The notes: generated by a model not told the origin, from the letters alone. Shown: positions 1-7,341, numbered from the stretch's first letter. The stretch: 34,630 bases of DNA from Spirochaetaceae bacterium (GCA_015493635.1 WGCU01000008.1:1-34630), one strand, 5' to 3'. A program made the numbers and translations.

Positions 1-144
1 ACGCATTTGCAGAAGGGATAAACAGTACGATACAACATATAAAAGCAACGGCTCGGGGCTTTAGAAACTTTAAAAATTACAGGACTTCAATTCTTTTCTA
101 TTGTGGTAAATTAAATCTCTATCCATAGAAAACCCGGAAGAGCC
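1..144 (+). mobile_element. Right end of an ISL3-family insertion sequence (partial)
   Basis: The element enters from outside the window. It contains the last codons of its transposase (3–128) followed by a terminal sequence at 129–144. Read inward from 144 on the minus strand this begins GGCTCTTCCGGGTTTT, and GGCTCTT is the kind of end found on ISL3-family elements. The next base, 145, is the first base of a RelE-toxin reading frame, which fixes the boundary at 144|145. ISL3 elements usually make 8-bp target duplications, so AAAATTAT (145–152) should recur at the unseen left end. Confidence 0.8.
3..128 (+). CDS. ISL3-family transposase, C-terminal fragment (truncated by window edge)
   Basis: This frame is open from the window start to a TAG at 126–128 and gives about 41 residues, beginning AFAEGINSTIQHIKATARG and ending in FYCGKLNLYP. 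The pattern 'N-x-FAEG-x-N, I-x-x-IK-x-x-ARGFRNFxNYR, FxCGKLNL' is the conserved tail of ISL3 (DDE) transposases, including the last catalytic-region glutamate in the FAEG stretch. Only the tail lies in the window, so it cannot be judged whether the full gene is intact. The stop lies 16 bp from the end of the element, as expected for a transposase that nearly fills its IS. Confidence 0.82.
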   Translation, partial: AFAEGINSTIQHIKATARGFRNFKNYRTSILFYCGKLNLYP

Positions 145-423
145 AAAATTATATATACAGCAAGTTATGAAAAAAAGTCAAAGAAATTTCTTAATAAACA
201 TCCTGAATTATTAAAACAATATAAAAGAATATTAAAGATTCTGGAAATCAACCCAGAGCATCCATCATTACGATTACACAAATTTGGTAGAAAATTAGTA
301 GGGCTTTATAGTGTATCCATAAATATGAAATACAGAATAAGTTTAGAATTTATAATTCAAGAAGACCAAGTAATTCCTATTAACATTGGCTCCCACAATG
401 AAATTTATAGGAACAAGGATTAA
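145..423 (+). pseudogene. RelE/ParE-type toxin whose start codon was lost to the ISL3 insertion
   Basis: The frame is open from codon 115 through the IS junction to a TAA at 421–423, about 92 toxin codons. It carries hallmarks of the RelE/ParE (plasmid stabilisation) mRNA-interferase superfamily: an N-terminal KIIYT strand, KFLNKHPEL, HPSLRLHKFGRKLVGLYSVS, then KYRISLEF and PINIGSHNEIY near the C-terminus. Family members usually begin Met-Lys-Ile-Ile-Tyr. Here the sequence starts at Lys, directly abutting the IS end, with no ATG, GTG or TTG in frame upstream. The body has no stop or frameshift, so loss of the start is probably recent. No partner antitoxin is visible on this side; it would lie left of the IS or is gone. 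Weak translation from ATT (148) cannot be excluded. Confidence 0.75.
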
Positions 424-449
424 TGTAATATTGATAAGGAGCCAAAAAC

Positions 450-467
450 AACCGTTAACAGCGGCGA
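450..467 (+). repeat. Left copy of an 18-bp perfect inverted repeat
   Basis: The sequence AACCGTTAACAGCGGCGA is the exact reverse complement of 34415–34432. Similarity continues imperfectly for about 20 more bases (468–486 against 34396–34414). The copy lies just downstream of the toxin remnant. The surrounding stretch 424–641 (218 bp) shows no recognisable gene. Confidence 0.75.
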
Positions 468-641
468 GACAACATTTTACTGGATGTTTTTTAGGGTATG
501 ATATAATCCTTTCAGAAAGGAAAAGCTTTCAGGGTTACCGTTAGCAGATCAGGCTACGAAGTAAAACGTCGCATAGCCGCAAACGATATCTGTCAAATTT
601 ATGTTGCTTTTAATGAAAATGGCTTCTTCGGATAGTTGAGA

Positions 642-860
642 TCAATCATACTTTAAGAGTCTATCCATCAGGAGCGACTGCATATCTCTTCGTTCGTCAA
701 GAATACAATGAACATAAAGCGAGTTATTTATAATCTGGTAGATAATTCTGTACGGTGAAACGTGAAATATATATCTATTTTCAGTTACTGTCCGTACAAT
801 TTCAAAGGCATGGGCTTTTAGATAGCTGATAGGCTGAGTGGATTCGGATAATTTAAACTG
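642..860 (-). pseudogene. Phd-family antitoxin/RelE-family toxin deletion fusion (remnant of a TA operon)
   Basis: One open frame on the minus strand joins two different proteins. The first part, FKLSESTQPISYLKAHAFEI then VRTVTENR, is the N-terminal DNA-binding half typical of Phd/YefM antitoxins. It runs directly into YIFHVSPYRIIYQI, LYVHCILDERRDMQSLL, the C-terminal half of a ParE/RelE toxin. The missing middle (end of antitoxin, start of toxin) implies one deletion spanning the gene junction that happens to be in frame. A good Shine–Dalgarno (AGGAGG, minus strand, 864–869 on plus) remains, but no ATG, GTG or TTG follows in frame before the antitoxin part, so translation is unlikely. It lies downstream of the vapBC remnant on the same strand. 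Confidence 0.72.
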
Positions 861-900
861 GTTCCTCCTGACTATAATTTAGTCCTTAAAAAGGTCTGCA

Positions 901-1208
901 TCAAGGATTATTCCTATCCTGCAATGCCATTGTCTTTATAAACCCGGCTTCTCCGTATTCGAGAATCTTTCTGTCCTTTGTTATCAAGATGATGTTTTTC
1001 ACTCTTGCCGTTGCAGCAATTATTCTGTCCACCGGATCACCATGGAAATTACCGGGAAGCCTTGTAGATTCAACAGCTATCCCCGGACTTAATGGAACTA
1101 AACGCAGCCCGGGCAGAGCTAAAGCTCTCTCTATCTATCTATCCATCCATCCATAAGCCAAATCCAGATATGAGTATCTATCAGTATACCCGCCTCTAAT
1201 TTATGCAT
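901..1208 (-). pseudogene. vapC: vapC-like PIN-domain toxin with internal deletion and frameshift
   Basis: The natural start ATG (1206–1208) overlaps the end of the upstream antitoxin gene (ATGCATAA), a normal vapBC coupling. The first 25 codons read MHKLEAGILIDTHIWIWLMD, the first PIN strand with its catalytic Asp, then stop at TAG (1131–1133) inside a tetranucleotide tract. In another frame the remainder encodes a good PIN C-terminus: ALPGLRLVPLSPGIAVE, LPGNFHGDPVDRIIAATA, ILITKDRKI, ending at TGA 901–903. Intact VapC proteins are about 125–135 residues. Roughly 50 residues of the middle, including the conserved acidic residue there, are missing. The toxin is therefore dead even if the frame were restored. 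Confidence 0.8.
1131..1154 (+). repeat. Tetranucleotide tract (CTAT)3(CCAT)3 at the vapC deletion junction
   Basis: Six adjoining 4-bp units, three CTAT then three CCAT, sit exactly where the N- and C-terminal parts of vapC are joined. On the vapC strand they read ATGG x3 then ATAG x3, and the third ATAG supplies the premature TAG. Loss of two ATAG units would open one continuous frame across the junction. Confidence 0.85.
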
Positions 1209-1428
1209 CTGCTTCCCACTGTTCACCGACAGGATTGATAATATCTTCCTGTTTACTGATTGTACCTTTGAGAAAACCAAATACAGGAACAGGCTCTTTG
1301 TTATTTGCCGGAACCAGTCTTGCTGCCGGTTTCCCGTGTTTGGTAATTATTATATCTTCCCTGGTCCGGTTTACCTCATCCATTAGTTTGAGACACTCCG
1401 CTTTAAATTTACCCGCTGCTATCTGCAT
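1201..1428 (-). CDS. Phd/YefM-type antitoxin of a VapBC-like module
   Basis: A 75-residue antitoxin. The N-terminal half (MQIAAGKFKAECLKLMDEV, then IIITKHGKPAARLVP at about residues 25–40) matches the Phd/YefM DNA-binding fold common to antitoxins paired with PIN-domain toxins. The acidic, flexible C-terminus (EQWEADA) is the usual toxin-binding tail. An AGGAAGG Shine–Dalgarno lies about 5 nt before the ATG. The partner toxin follows with an 8-nt gene overlap but is broken, so this is an orphan antitoxin. Antitoxins of this type normally bind their own promoter together with the toxin. The gene begins 33 nt after the glycosyltransferase stop on the same strand and could be transcribed by read-through. 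Confidence 0.85.
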   Translation of the reverse strand: MQIAAGKFKAECLKLMDEVNRTREDIIITKHGKPAARLVPANNKEPVPVFGFLKGTISKQEDIINPVGEQWEADA

Positions 1429-1460
1429 TCCTTCCTCTTTTTATGACCACTTCTCTGTAA

Positions 1461-2342
1461 CTACAGTTCCATGATAATATCCGCAAGCTGGTCAGCACCG
1501 TTTTCTTTAAAAGGAATTCCTTTATACTCATCTATTCTCTTTTTCTGATCCTCGAAGTTTCTCGGAAAGGGAATAAAGATAGCTTCCTTTTCGAAATATA
1601 CTGCTTCCCAGAAAGAATTATATCCTCCTCCTGTAATCAGTAGATCGAAAGCACTGAAGTAATCCACAACAGGGAATATCCCGCTTTCGTAGTTCGTAGA
1701 ATAGACCATCCGGTAACCTTCATCTTCAAGGTAGGAGTAGGTCTTTTGTACGCTCTGGTACTCCTCCGGTTTACCATTGTAGGCCGTTAAACATACGGGT
1801 TTATCTCCCGAAAGTCCCAGTTTTTTCAAGGCTGCTGTTTTGGACATAATCTCACCTCTGTTACGTAGAACAACCGGGTTGATCTGTTCCATATTGGTAC
1901 AGCTGGCAAAGGGTTCGGTTGCAATAATCCTATCATATTGATCAGGGTTGAATTTCAGGAGATCATTCTTAAGCGAAATTGTAAAAAACTTGTCCGCTAC
2001 CTGCCGGCTCAAGAATATCTTTTTACAGGGAAACCTGTCTATAATATTAAATAGAGAGAACCACATAAGATCGACAAGGAGTACATCAGGTTTGAGACGT
2101 TTTAGTGTTTGAAAGAGGATTGAATCCTCAGGATCTCCGGCAATCAATACATCTTCGGATTCTACCGGTATTTCGATATGTTTTACGTTGAAACCATCAG
2201 CCAGATATGCAAAGGGGGAACTGCTCACTATGGTATAGTTGACCTGCTGTCCACTGCGCTCAAAGGCGTTCCAAATTGATATTCCCTGAACCAGTCGGCC
2301 CGATCCGGTGGTGCCGGAAGTAAAATAAACGATCTTTACCAT
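1461..2342 (-). CDS. MurG-like GT-B glycosyltransferase
   Basis: A 293-residue protein probably transferring a sugar from a nucleotide donor in the cytoplasm; substrate unknown. The N-terminus (VKIVYFTSGTTGSGR) resembles the glycine-rich acceptor-side loop of MurG-type enzymes. Near residues 235–275 it has ITGGGYNSFWEAVYFEKEAI followed by PFPRNFEDQKKRI, the donor-binding GGG-x-NS-x-x-E and DQ-x-x-R-I pattern of family-28-like transferases. It is shorter than MurG (about 350 residues) and has no obvious membrane helix. The ATG at 2342 shares one base with the TGA of the upstream lipoprotein gene (TGATG), so I prefer it to the TTG codons 3–6 nt upstream and expect translational coupling. The pairing suggests the two act together, perhaps in surface glycan work, but this is inference. 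Confidence 0.72.
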   Translation of the reverse strand: MVKIVYFTSGTTGSGRLVQGISIWNAFERSGQQVNYTIVSSSPFAYLADGFNVKHIEIPVESEDVLIAGDPEDSILFQTLKRLKPDVLLVDLMWFSLFNIIDRFPCKKIFLSRQVADKFFTISLKNDLLKFNPDQYDRIIATEPFASCTNMEQINPVVLRNRGEIMSKTAALKKLGLSGDKPVCLTAYNGKPEEYQSVQKTYSYLEDEGYRMVYSTNYESGIFPVVDYFSAFDLLITGGGYNSFWEAVYFEKEAIFIPFPRNFEDQKKRIDEYKGIPFKENGADQLADIIMEL

Positions 2343-3612
2343 CAACAATTACTGAAAAACTTAAAAACACCAGTCCCATCCCCGTTATTATCCCAGGAAC
2401 CATAGGTCTCCCAGTTTGTTCCTGTTATATCATCAAAGGACACCATCTGGGCGGAAAAGTCGGTGCCGTCAACCAGATATATTTTCTTGTTCATTACCGC
2501 AACAAAATTATGCGGACCGATAAACTCACCCTTGGTCCCAGGTGCCCCTGAACTTCCGAAAGAGCTCAAAGGCCCTCCTGCAAGATCATCTGCAGCAAAC
2601 ATCTCTATCTGGGCACCGGTTCCGGCCATTGATGCATACAGCTCCCCTCCAAACGTTACAACATCATTTATTGAACCTACAACACTCCCTGTATAAGAGT
2701 CCAGCTGCTGTAAAGCGTATGAATATTTCACAATCCATGGGGACGGTGCTCCTGTTCCTATGGAACCACCAACATACAAGTTCCCATCATCATCAACTGC
2801 AAGTCCCTGCGGAGCAGGAGAACCGGAGAGAAGTATTTCAGTGCCGTCACCGGGAGCATCCCAGTAATAAACACCACCTCCGGCAATCCCGTATACCCTT
2901 CCGCTTGTCCGGTCAACTGCTACTGCAGTTACAGAAGCATTCCCACTCAAATTTGCAAAAAAGCAGGAGCAATTGCCGATGAAGAAGTAAAATCAAAAGA
3001 ATCTATCGTGTAGATACCTCCATGCACACCATCATTTCTTCCATTTGCAATATATACAGTCCCGTTTTGGTCAGTATCAACATCGTACGGGAAAAATTCG
3101 TAGTCGTTGGTAAAGCCCAAATCGGACCATTTAACAGTTGACCACCCTGTTCCTGTCATATCAACTATCTGAACAACGCGGTAATTGTACGCATCAGGAA
3201 TAACTATCTTGGTATCTAAAATTCCCATATTCAAAGTTACAACAGCAGAATCAGAATTTATATCTACGGTAGACACCCCCCTATAGGAAACTGCAATATC
3301 AGAAGATGAAGCAATATAAGTATCGTAGAGTGACACCGACAGCTCAAAGCTCCTGTCATTCCCTTCCGGCACCGCAATATTTATTACGCTCGGGAGAGAT
3401 GAATATTCAACCTCAACAGGAGTCATTCCTTCTCCCGTTATCCGAAGATTTATTGACGAAACAGCAGAAGACTGAGGCAGACCCAGAACACGTAATTCCG
3501 GTGTAATCATCTCCCCGGATGATGTAAAAAACAAACATCCTGAAAGTACCGAAAGAACAATTATTGCTGCTGTTCCTAAAACAGTTTTTTTTAAACCAGG
3601 TTTCTTACACAT
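2342..3612 (-). pseudogene. Frameshifted beta-propeller-like lipoprotein (paralogue of the 3999–5312 gene)
   Basis: Two adjoining frames make up one gene. The first (2947–3612, 221 aa) has a signal peptide with lipobox LSVLSGC (Cys near residue 26), the shared N-terminal domain (PSVINIAVPEGNDRSFEL) and the start of a repeated propeller-like region (FFPYDVDTDQNGTVYIANGR). It stops at TGA just after a run of six T (A6 at 2957–2962 on plus). The second frame continues at once with NLSGNASVTAVAVDRTSGR and runs to TGA at 2342–2344. One extra T would restore a protein of about 424 residues that aligns end to end with the 437-residue intact paralogue, including a shared C-terminal 'DDITGTNWETYG' motif. 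It could be a pseudogene, a slippage-switched gene or a sequencing error. AGAGGT precedes the ATG. Confidence 0.85.
2957..2962 (+). repeat. A6 homopolymer at the lipoprotein frameshift
   Basis: A run of six A (six T in the coding strand) sits exactly where the lipoprotein frame breaks. A seventh base would give Ala-Pro-Ala-Phe-Phe-Ala-Asn-Leu-Ser and join both halves. Confidence 0.85.
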
Positions 3613-3998
3613 TAAAACACCTCTAAAATATGGATTTATTTGGTGCTTCCAACTGCAGATTTTGCCTCTTGAATAATCATTACGGGTCCTTACACTGTAA
3701 TATCAAGACAGGATGTATGACTGATGCCGATATTTCTATAGTATATACCATACTGTAAAGGAATTCCATTCGTCTACCGGATTATCTGGCTGGAAGACTT
3801 TCAGCTACAACAGAAAGGAAGAAATAACATACAGCGTCTATAAGAAATCCATAAAAGCAAACATATATATTTTCGTAAATAATTATTTTTCTTGACTATC
3901 ATATCTCAGTGTCCCAAAGAGCACTGAGATATGATGGAATTCCTTTTAACAGTCGAGTATCTCATTCAACGATAAAGGTTGTATCTATCCCTAAAATT
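3613..3998. other. 386-bp gene-free spacer between the two lipoprotein genes
   Basis: No convincing gene on either strand. It must hold the promoter of the leftward lipoprotein/glycosyltransferase unit; a possible minus-strand pair is TTGATA (3699–3704) and TAATGA (3675–3680) with 18 bp between, which is a weak match. It contains a strong hairpin (3898–3935) and two inverted copies of an 'ACTGT(TA)AAAGGAATTCCAT' element at 3752–3769 and 3934–3953. Base composition is AT-rich. Confidence 0.5.
3898..3935 (-). terminator. 14-bp perfect hairpin downstream of the lipoprotein operon (possible terminator or operator)
   Basis: ATCATATCTCAGTG (3898–3911) and its exact complement CACTGAGATATGAT (3922–3935) enclose a 10-nt loop. 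It lies 64 bp past the stop of the 3999–5312 gene, where the minus-strand operon should end. In that reading direction the hairpin is followed by an A-rich, not U-rich, stretch, so it is not a classical intrinsic terminator. It may be a transcript-end stabiliser or a protein-binding palindrome. Confidence 0.4.
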
Positions 3999-5312
3999 CT
4001 ATTGTCCTCCAAAATCATAGAAGAAGAAATCATTTTGTCCAGCATCCGATCCAGCAGGGTAAGTCTTCCAGTTTGTACCCGAAATATCATCCATTTGAAT
4101 TATTTTATCGAAATTAGGAGAATCATCCAAAATAGTGAATTCATCATTCATTTGAGCCGCAAATCTGCGGGGACCATAGAAATAACCTTTAGAAGTATTT
4201 ACTCCTGAAGCTTGATCACCATAATTGGCAAGCAAAGATAAATTTGCAGTACCCAACTGTAGAATTTGGTATCCGTTACCACCACCTACATTAGCAATAT
4301 AAAGACTGTTTCCTTTAACAAGCAAATCTTTGGGTTCAATAGCACTGTTTCCCGGTAAAGTTCCTGATTGACTAACTAAAAAAATATCAGCAGGATCACT
4401 TAAAGGATCAAGTTTTAAAACCTGATAATCTACTGATACTTGCCCAACATCCGCAATCATGTATAACATTCCAGATGAATCTACAGCTAAGCAAGATATA
4501 CTAGAAATCGATGAAGCCCCAACAACAGGCAAATTACGAACTACATCGTTAGTCCCATCGATTTCAGAATTGTAAAGATTTCCACTAGTCGCGTAATACA
4601 AAATATTTCTATTCCTATCTACCGTTAGCGCAACAATTCCCGTTGCCCAATCTTTATACTTGAAAAACCCAAATCCCAAGATGTTATCAACACGAACAAC
4701 CCTGCCATAACCAGAAACTGCATTATTATTTGCAATATATATTCTTCCTTCATTATCAAAATCGATATCGTAAGGATAAAAATTAGAACTCCAGCCAGGA
4801 TTACCAGAAACAACTCCTAATTCAGTACCAGTAAAAGCTGCTTTACTTTGCCCGTTTATATCATCAAATTGCAGTACTCTTGGATCTGAATCGAAATTCC
4901 AATGTGGATCCGGCACAATAATCTTCGTACTCCCTATCCCCATATTCAGGGTAACTGTAGCACTTTTACTCTTTACCTCGGCTGTAGCTGTACCTTTATA
5001 TGAAGCAATAGCACCTGTATAACTGCTTCCCATAGTAACCGTTAACTCAAATTTCCGGTCATTCCCCTCCGGCACTGCAATATTTATAACACTCGGGAGC
5101 TGGGTATAGCTTACCTCCACCGGAGCCATGTCAGGACCGGTTACTTTAAGGGTTACGGATCCGACTATGGATGCATCCGGCAGCCCGATAGCCCGGATCG
5201 TTGGAGACACAAGCTCGCCTGTCGGAGCAGAGAGAAAGCATCCCGAAAAAATGAGAATAAGGGCGGTAAAACCCAGGAACCCTGCGTATTTTACAATATT
5301 TCCATGTTTCAT
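3999..5312 (-). CDS. Exported lipoprotein with NHL/beta-propeller-like repeats
   Basis: A 437-residue putative lipoprotein. The signal peptide ends in LIFSGC (Cys near residue 25). Residues about 28–135 form a beta-rich domain with PSVINIAVPEGNDRKFEL, shared closely with the broken paralogue to the left. The rest carries recurring blade-like units such as FYPYDIDFDNEGRIYIANNN, IVALTVDRNRNILYYATS, ISCLAVDSSGMLYMIADV and KDLLVKGNSLYIANVG, the spacing seen in NHL/YncE-type propellers. The C-terminus has the shared motif MDDISGTNWKTYPAGSD. AAGGAGG precedes the ATG. It is last of the four-gene minus-strand operon, 14 nt after the FecR gene. The propeller part is clearly more AT-rich than the N-terminal part. 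Ligand unknown; probably periplasmic or surface-exposed binding. Confidence 0.78.
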   Translation of the reverse strand: MKHGNIVKYAGFLGFTALILIFSGCFLSAPTGELVSPTIRAIGLPDASIVGSVTLKVTGPDMAPVEVSYTQLPSVINIAVPEGNDRKFELTVTMGSSYTGAIASYKGTATAEVKSKSATVTLNMGIGSTKIIVPDPHWNFDSDPRVLQFDDINGQSKAAFTGTELGVVSGNPGWSSNFYPYDIDFDNEGRIYIANNNAVSGYGRVVRVDNILGFGFFKYKDWATGIVALTVDRNRNILYYATSGNLYNSEIDGTNDVVRNLPVVGASSISSISCLAVDSSGMLYMIADVGQVSVDYQVLKLDPLSDPADIFLVSQSGTLPGNSAIEPKDLLVKGNSLYIANVGGGNGYQILQLGTANLSLLANYGDQASGVNTSKGYFYGPRRFAAQMNDEFTILDDSPNFDKIIQMDDISGTNWKTYPAGSDAGQNDFFFYDFGGQ

Positions 5313-5326
5313 TTTCCTGTACCTCC

Positions 5327-6037
5327 TTAATTCGGTCCTTCAAACGGAATATTTGCACCACTGATGCCGCTGCCGCTCCAGTCAAGTACAATTGTCATGT
5401 TGGTAAGTCCGCTGAGCATACCAAGTATCTTCGAAATATCAAGATTTCCCGGCAGGGTCAGCGTTGAAGGGTTAATGTTCGACAACAGTGCTGCCATTTC
5501 CTCACCGCTTTGGGGAAGTCCCGACACGGTAATACGGCTTGCGCTGCCTGCGGGAACGAGTCTCATCTGGCCAAGAGGAGTGGTAAAAGCAACCGTTCCA
5601 TCGTACACCGTCAGATTCCGTCCATCGTACTCGAACTCCGTTCCCCGGACCGCCGCCGTTGAAATAGGGCTCCGCAGTTTAAAATCCTGCTTCAATCCTT
5701 TAGATGTTTTAACCTTGGCAAAAACCCTGCCGACCCGGAGATTCAATCCCGTATGCACCGTTCCCTCTTTCTGAACCAGTTTTGTCAGTTCCATTCTGGT
5801 CAACTGTCGTACAACAACCTGTGAAGTGCCAAGGACAAGAACTGCTTCCGACCTGAATCCCGTTGAAATATAGTACCCTTTTTTTATCTTCATACCGGAA
5901 GCCGCCCTTTTCCACCTGCCGCCGGGAGCTTTTATCTCAACCTTTCCCGAAACATTCTTTACAACCGCGGTAAGATCCGCAAACAGGAACGTACCCATCA
6001 GCAGCATTACCATTACAAATATATATTTTTTTTTCAT
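5327..6037 (-). CDS. FecR-domain periplasmic protein
   Basis: A 236-residue exported protein. After a signal peptide (MKKKYIFVMVMLLMGTFLFA) comes a FecR domain at about residues 25–165: VSGKVEIKAPGGRWKRAASG, GYYISTGFRSEAVLVLG, LRVGRVFAKVK, then FKLRSPISTAAVRGTEFEY and VYDGTVAFT. The 'TPTAV-x-x-RGTEF' type motif is diagnostic of the family. Unlike classical FecR there is no cytoplasmic anti-sigma segment and no adjacent ECF sigma factor, so it is more likely a periplasmic sensing or scaffold module than a regulator of iron uptake. It lies 11 nt after the barrel gene (SD GGAGAGG). FecR-domain proteins are often encoded beside CHASE2 proteins, and one lies divergently here. Confidence 0.85.
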   Translation of the reverse strand: MKKKYIFVMVMLLMGTFLFADLTAVVKNVSGKVEIKAPGGRWKRAASGMKIKKGYYISTGFRSEAVLVLGTSQVVVRQLTRMELTKLVQKEGTVHTGLNLRVGRVFAKVKTSKGLKQDFKLRSPISTAAVRGTEFEYDGRNLTVYDGTVAFTTPLGQMRLVPAGSASRITVSGLPQSGEEMAALLSNINPSTLTLPGNLDISKILGMLSGLTNMTIVLDWSGSGISGANIPFEGPN

Positions 6038-6048
6038 GGTTCCTCTCC

Positions 6049-7341
6049 TTAAAAACTAAACGAAAGCCCCAATCGGGCTAATACTTCCACTTTCCGCTGT
6101 GATGCCAGGAAAGCTCCGCCGGATCCATTGTTCGGAATAAATACACCGCTGGATAAGGACAATCCCAAATCTGAAAAAGGCCTGTAATTAACGGTTCCAT
6201 CTACTTCAGTTCCCAGATAAAGGGAAGAAGATGACGGGTCAATACCGCTTTCCGAAATCTGGCCTGCCGTTGATCTGAAATAGTTTACGTCTTTCAGTTC
6301 AAACTGAAAGTTTTTTAGAACATCCGGTTTAACAGAATAGCTTAAACTCGTAAAAAAGATATTTCCCAGCTGCGGGGAGAAAACCAGCGCAAGTGATTTC
6401 CGCGAAATAGGGATAAAGTTCGTTCCGTTACCTTTGGTATTTCCCTCAAGGAACGAAGAGGAATAATCACTGTCTCCTGATGAATATAAGAATTGAAAGC
6501 CTATCCTGGAATGTAAAAATGATTCCATGTAGTACCGTAATCCCACTGAACCGAGAAACGAGAGAATAGGTTTGTACGTGTACTTCCCGTCAATGTAAGA
6601 TAACGTCCGGCCAGTCCCGAGATAGACAAAACTGTTCTGGTACAGGGAAGGGATAATAGATCCGCTTACCTGGACACCGAAATACTGGCTGTCCAGCTTA
6701 CCACCTTTACTTGATGGAAGAGTGGTGCCTTCCGTAGTTAGTTCATCAGCAGATCTCATGTCAAACTGAACCCAGGCTGTGGCGTTAACATCCTGCAGCA
6801 GGTAAAGATCAGGGAGAAGAACTCCGGCCCCCCCCACAAGCCGCGGAGAAGCTAAATCAAAGGGCCCGTCTGTATCCGCCTGATCCGCCAGGCTCATTTT
6901 AATAGACGAAGAACGGTGAAAAAGAAGGCCGGTAGCCCCTATCTCAGCTTTAAAAACACCCCAGGGGTAGTTCAGGGAAAGGAGTTCTCCGTCCAGTTTC
7001 TGATTGAAAATATAGCCTGAAAAATCGGATACCATAAATCTGCCAAGAGTGTACTTAATGGACGGGGAAGGTTTACTCTCAACCTTCAAGGAATCAATAT
7101 CAAAAAAATAAGGATTTTCCGTTGTGTAGGTATAGCTCCCCTGGACAAAGAGCTCCGCGTCTTTCCAGAGACCTGTTCTGAGCCAGAAGCCGAGGGTATC
7201 GGCATGAAAGAGCTTTGAACCAGCTGATGTACTATCTGAATAATGGTAGTACGTGGAATCTTCCAGGTTTCCTCCCCAATCCAGAGAGTAACCAGAGATA
7301 GCAAGAACAACAAGTGCAAAAACAAGCAGTATACGTTTCAT
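6049..7341 (-). CDS. Probable outer-membrane beta-barrel protein
   Basis: A 430-residue protein with a clean signal peptide (MKRILLVFALVVLAISGYS) and many alternating amphipathic strands rich in Tyr, Phe, Ser and Gly. It ends in LARLGLSFSF, and a C-terminal Phe closing a last strand is the outer-membrane insertion signature. No enzymatic motif is visible, and family membership cannot be given. Its ATG overlaps the preceding stop by four bases (ATGA), and GGAGGGA provides the ribosome site. Sitting between a small exported protein and a FecR protein, it may be the outer-membrane component of the same envelope complex. Confidence 0.72.
   Translation of the reverse strand: MKRILLVFALVVLAISGYSLDWGGNLEDSTYYHYSDSTSAGSKLFHADTLGFWLRTGLWKDAELFVQGSYTYTTENPYFFDIDSLKVESKPSPSIKYTLGRFMVSDFSGYIFNQKLDGELLSLNYPWGVFKAEIGATGLLFHRSSSIKMSLADQADTDGPFDLASPRLVGGAGVLLPDLYLLQDVNATAWVQFDMRSADELTTEGTTLPSSKGGKLDSQYFGVQVSGSIIPSLYQNSFVYLGTGRTLSYIDGKYTYKPILSFLGSVGLRYYMESFLHSRIGFQFLYSSGDSDYSSSFLEGNTKGNGTNFIPISRKSLALVFSPQLGNIFFTSLSYSVKPDVLKNFQFELKDVNYFRSTAGQISESGIDPSSSSLYLGTEVDGTVNYRPFSDLGLSLSSGVFIPNNGSGGAFLASQRKVEVLARLGLSFSF

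Noticed and set aside
450-560. Integron attC-like site around the GTTAAC repeat and a second ACCGTTAGCAG nearby
   Set aside because: The sequences do not match RYYYAAC or GTTRRRY cores, and no integrase or cassette array is visible.
513-636. Open stretch of about 40 codons between the toxin remnant and the Phd/RelE fusion
   Set aside because: It has no start codon with a ribosome site and no recognisable similarity; it is not supported as a gene.
3909-4208. 99-codon plus-strand ORF over the lipoprotein 3' end
   Set aside because: It is antisense to a clearly real lipoprotein gene, with no ribosome site or domain.
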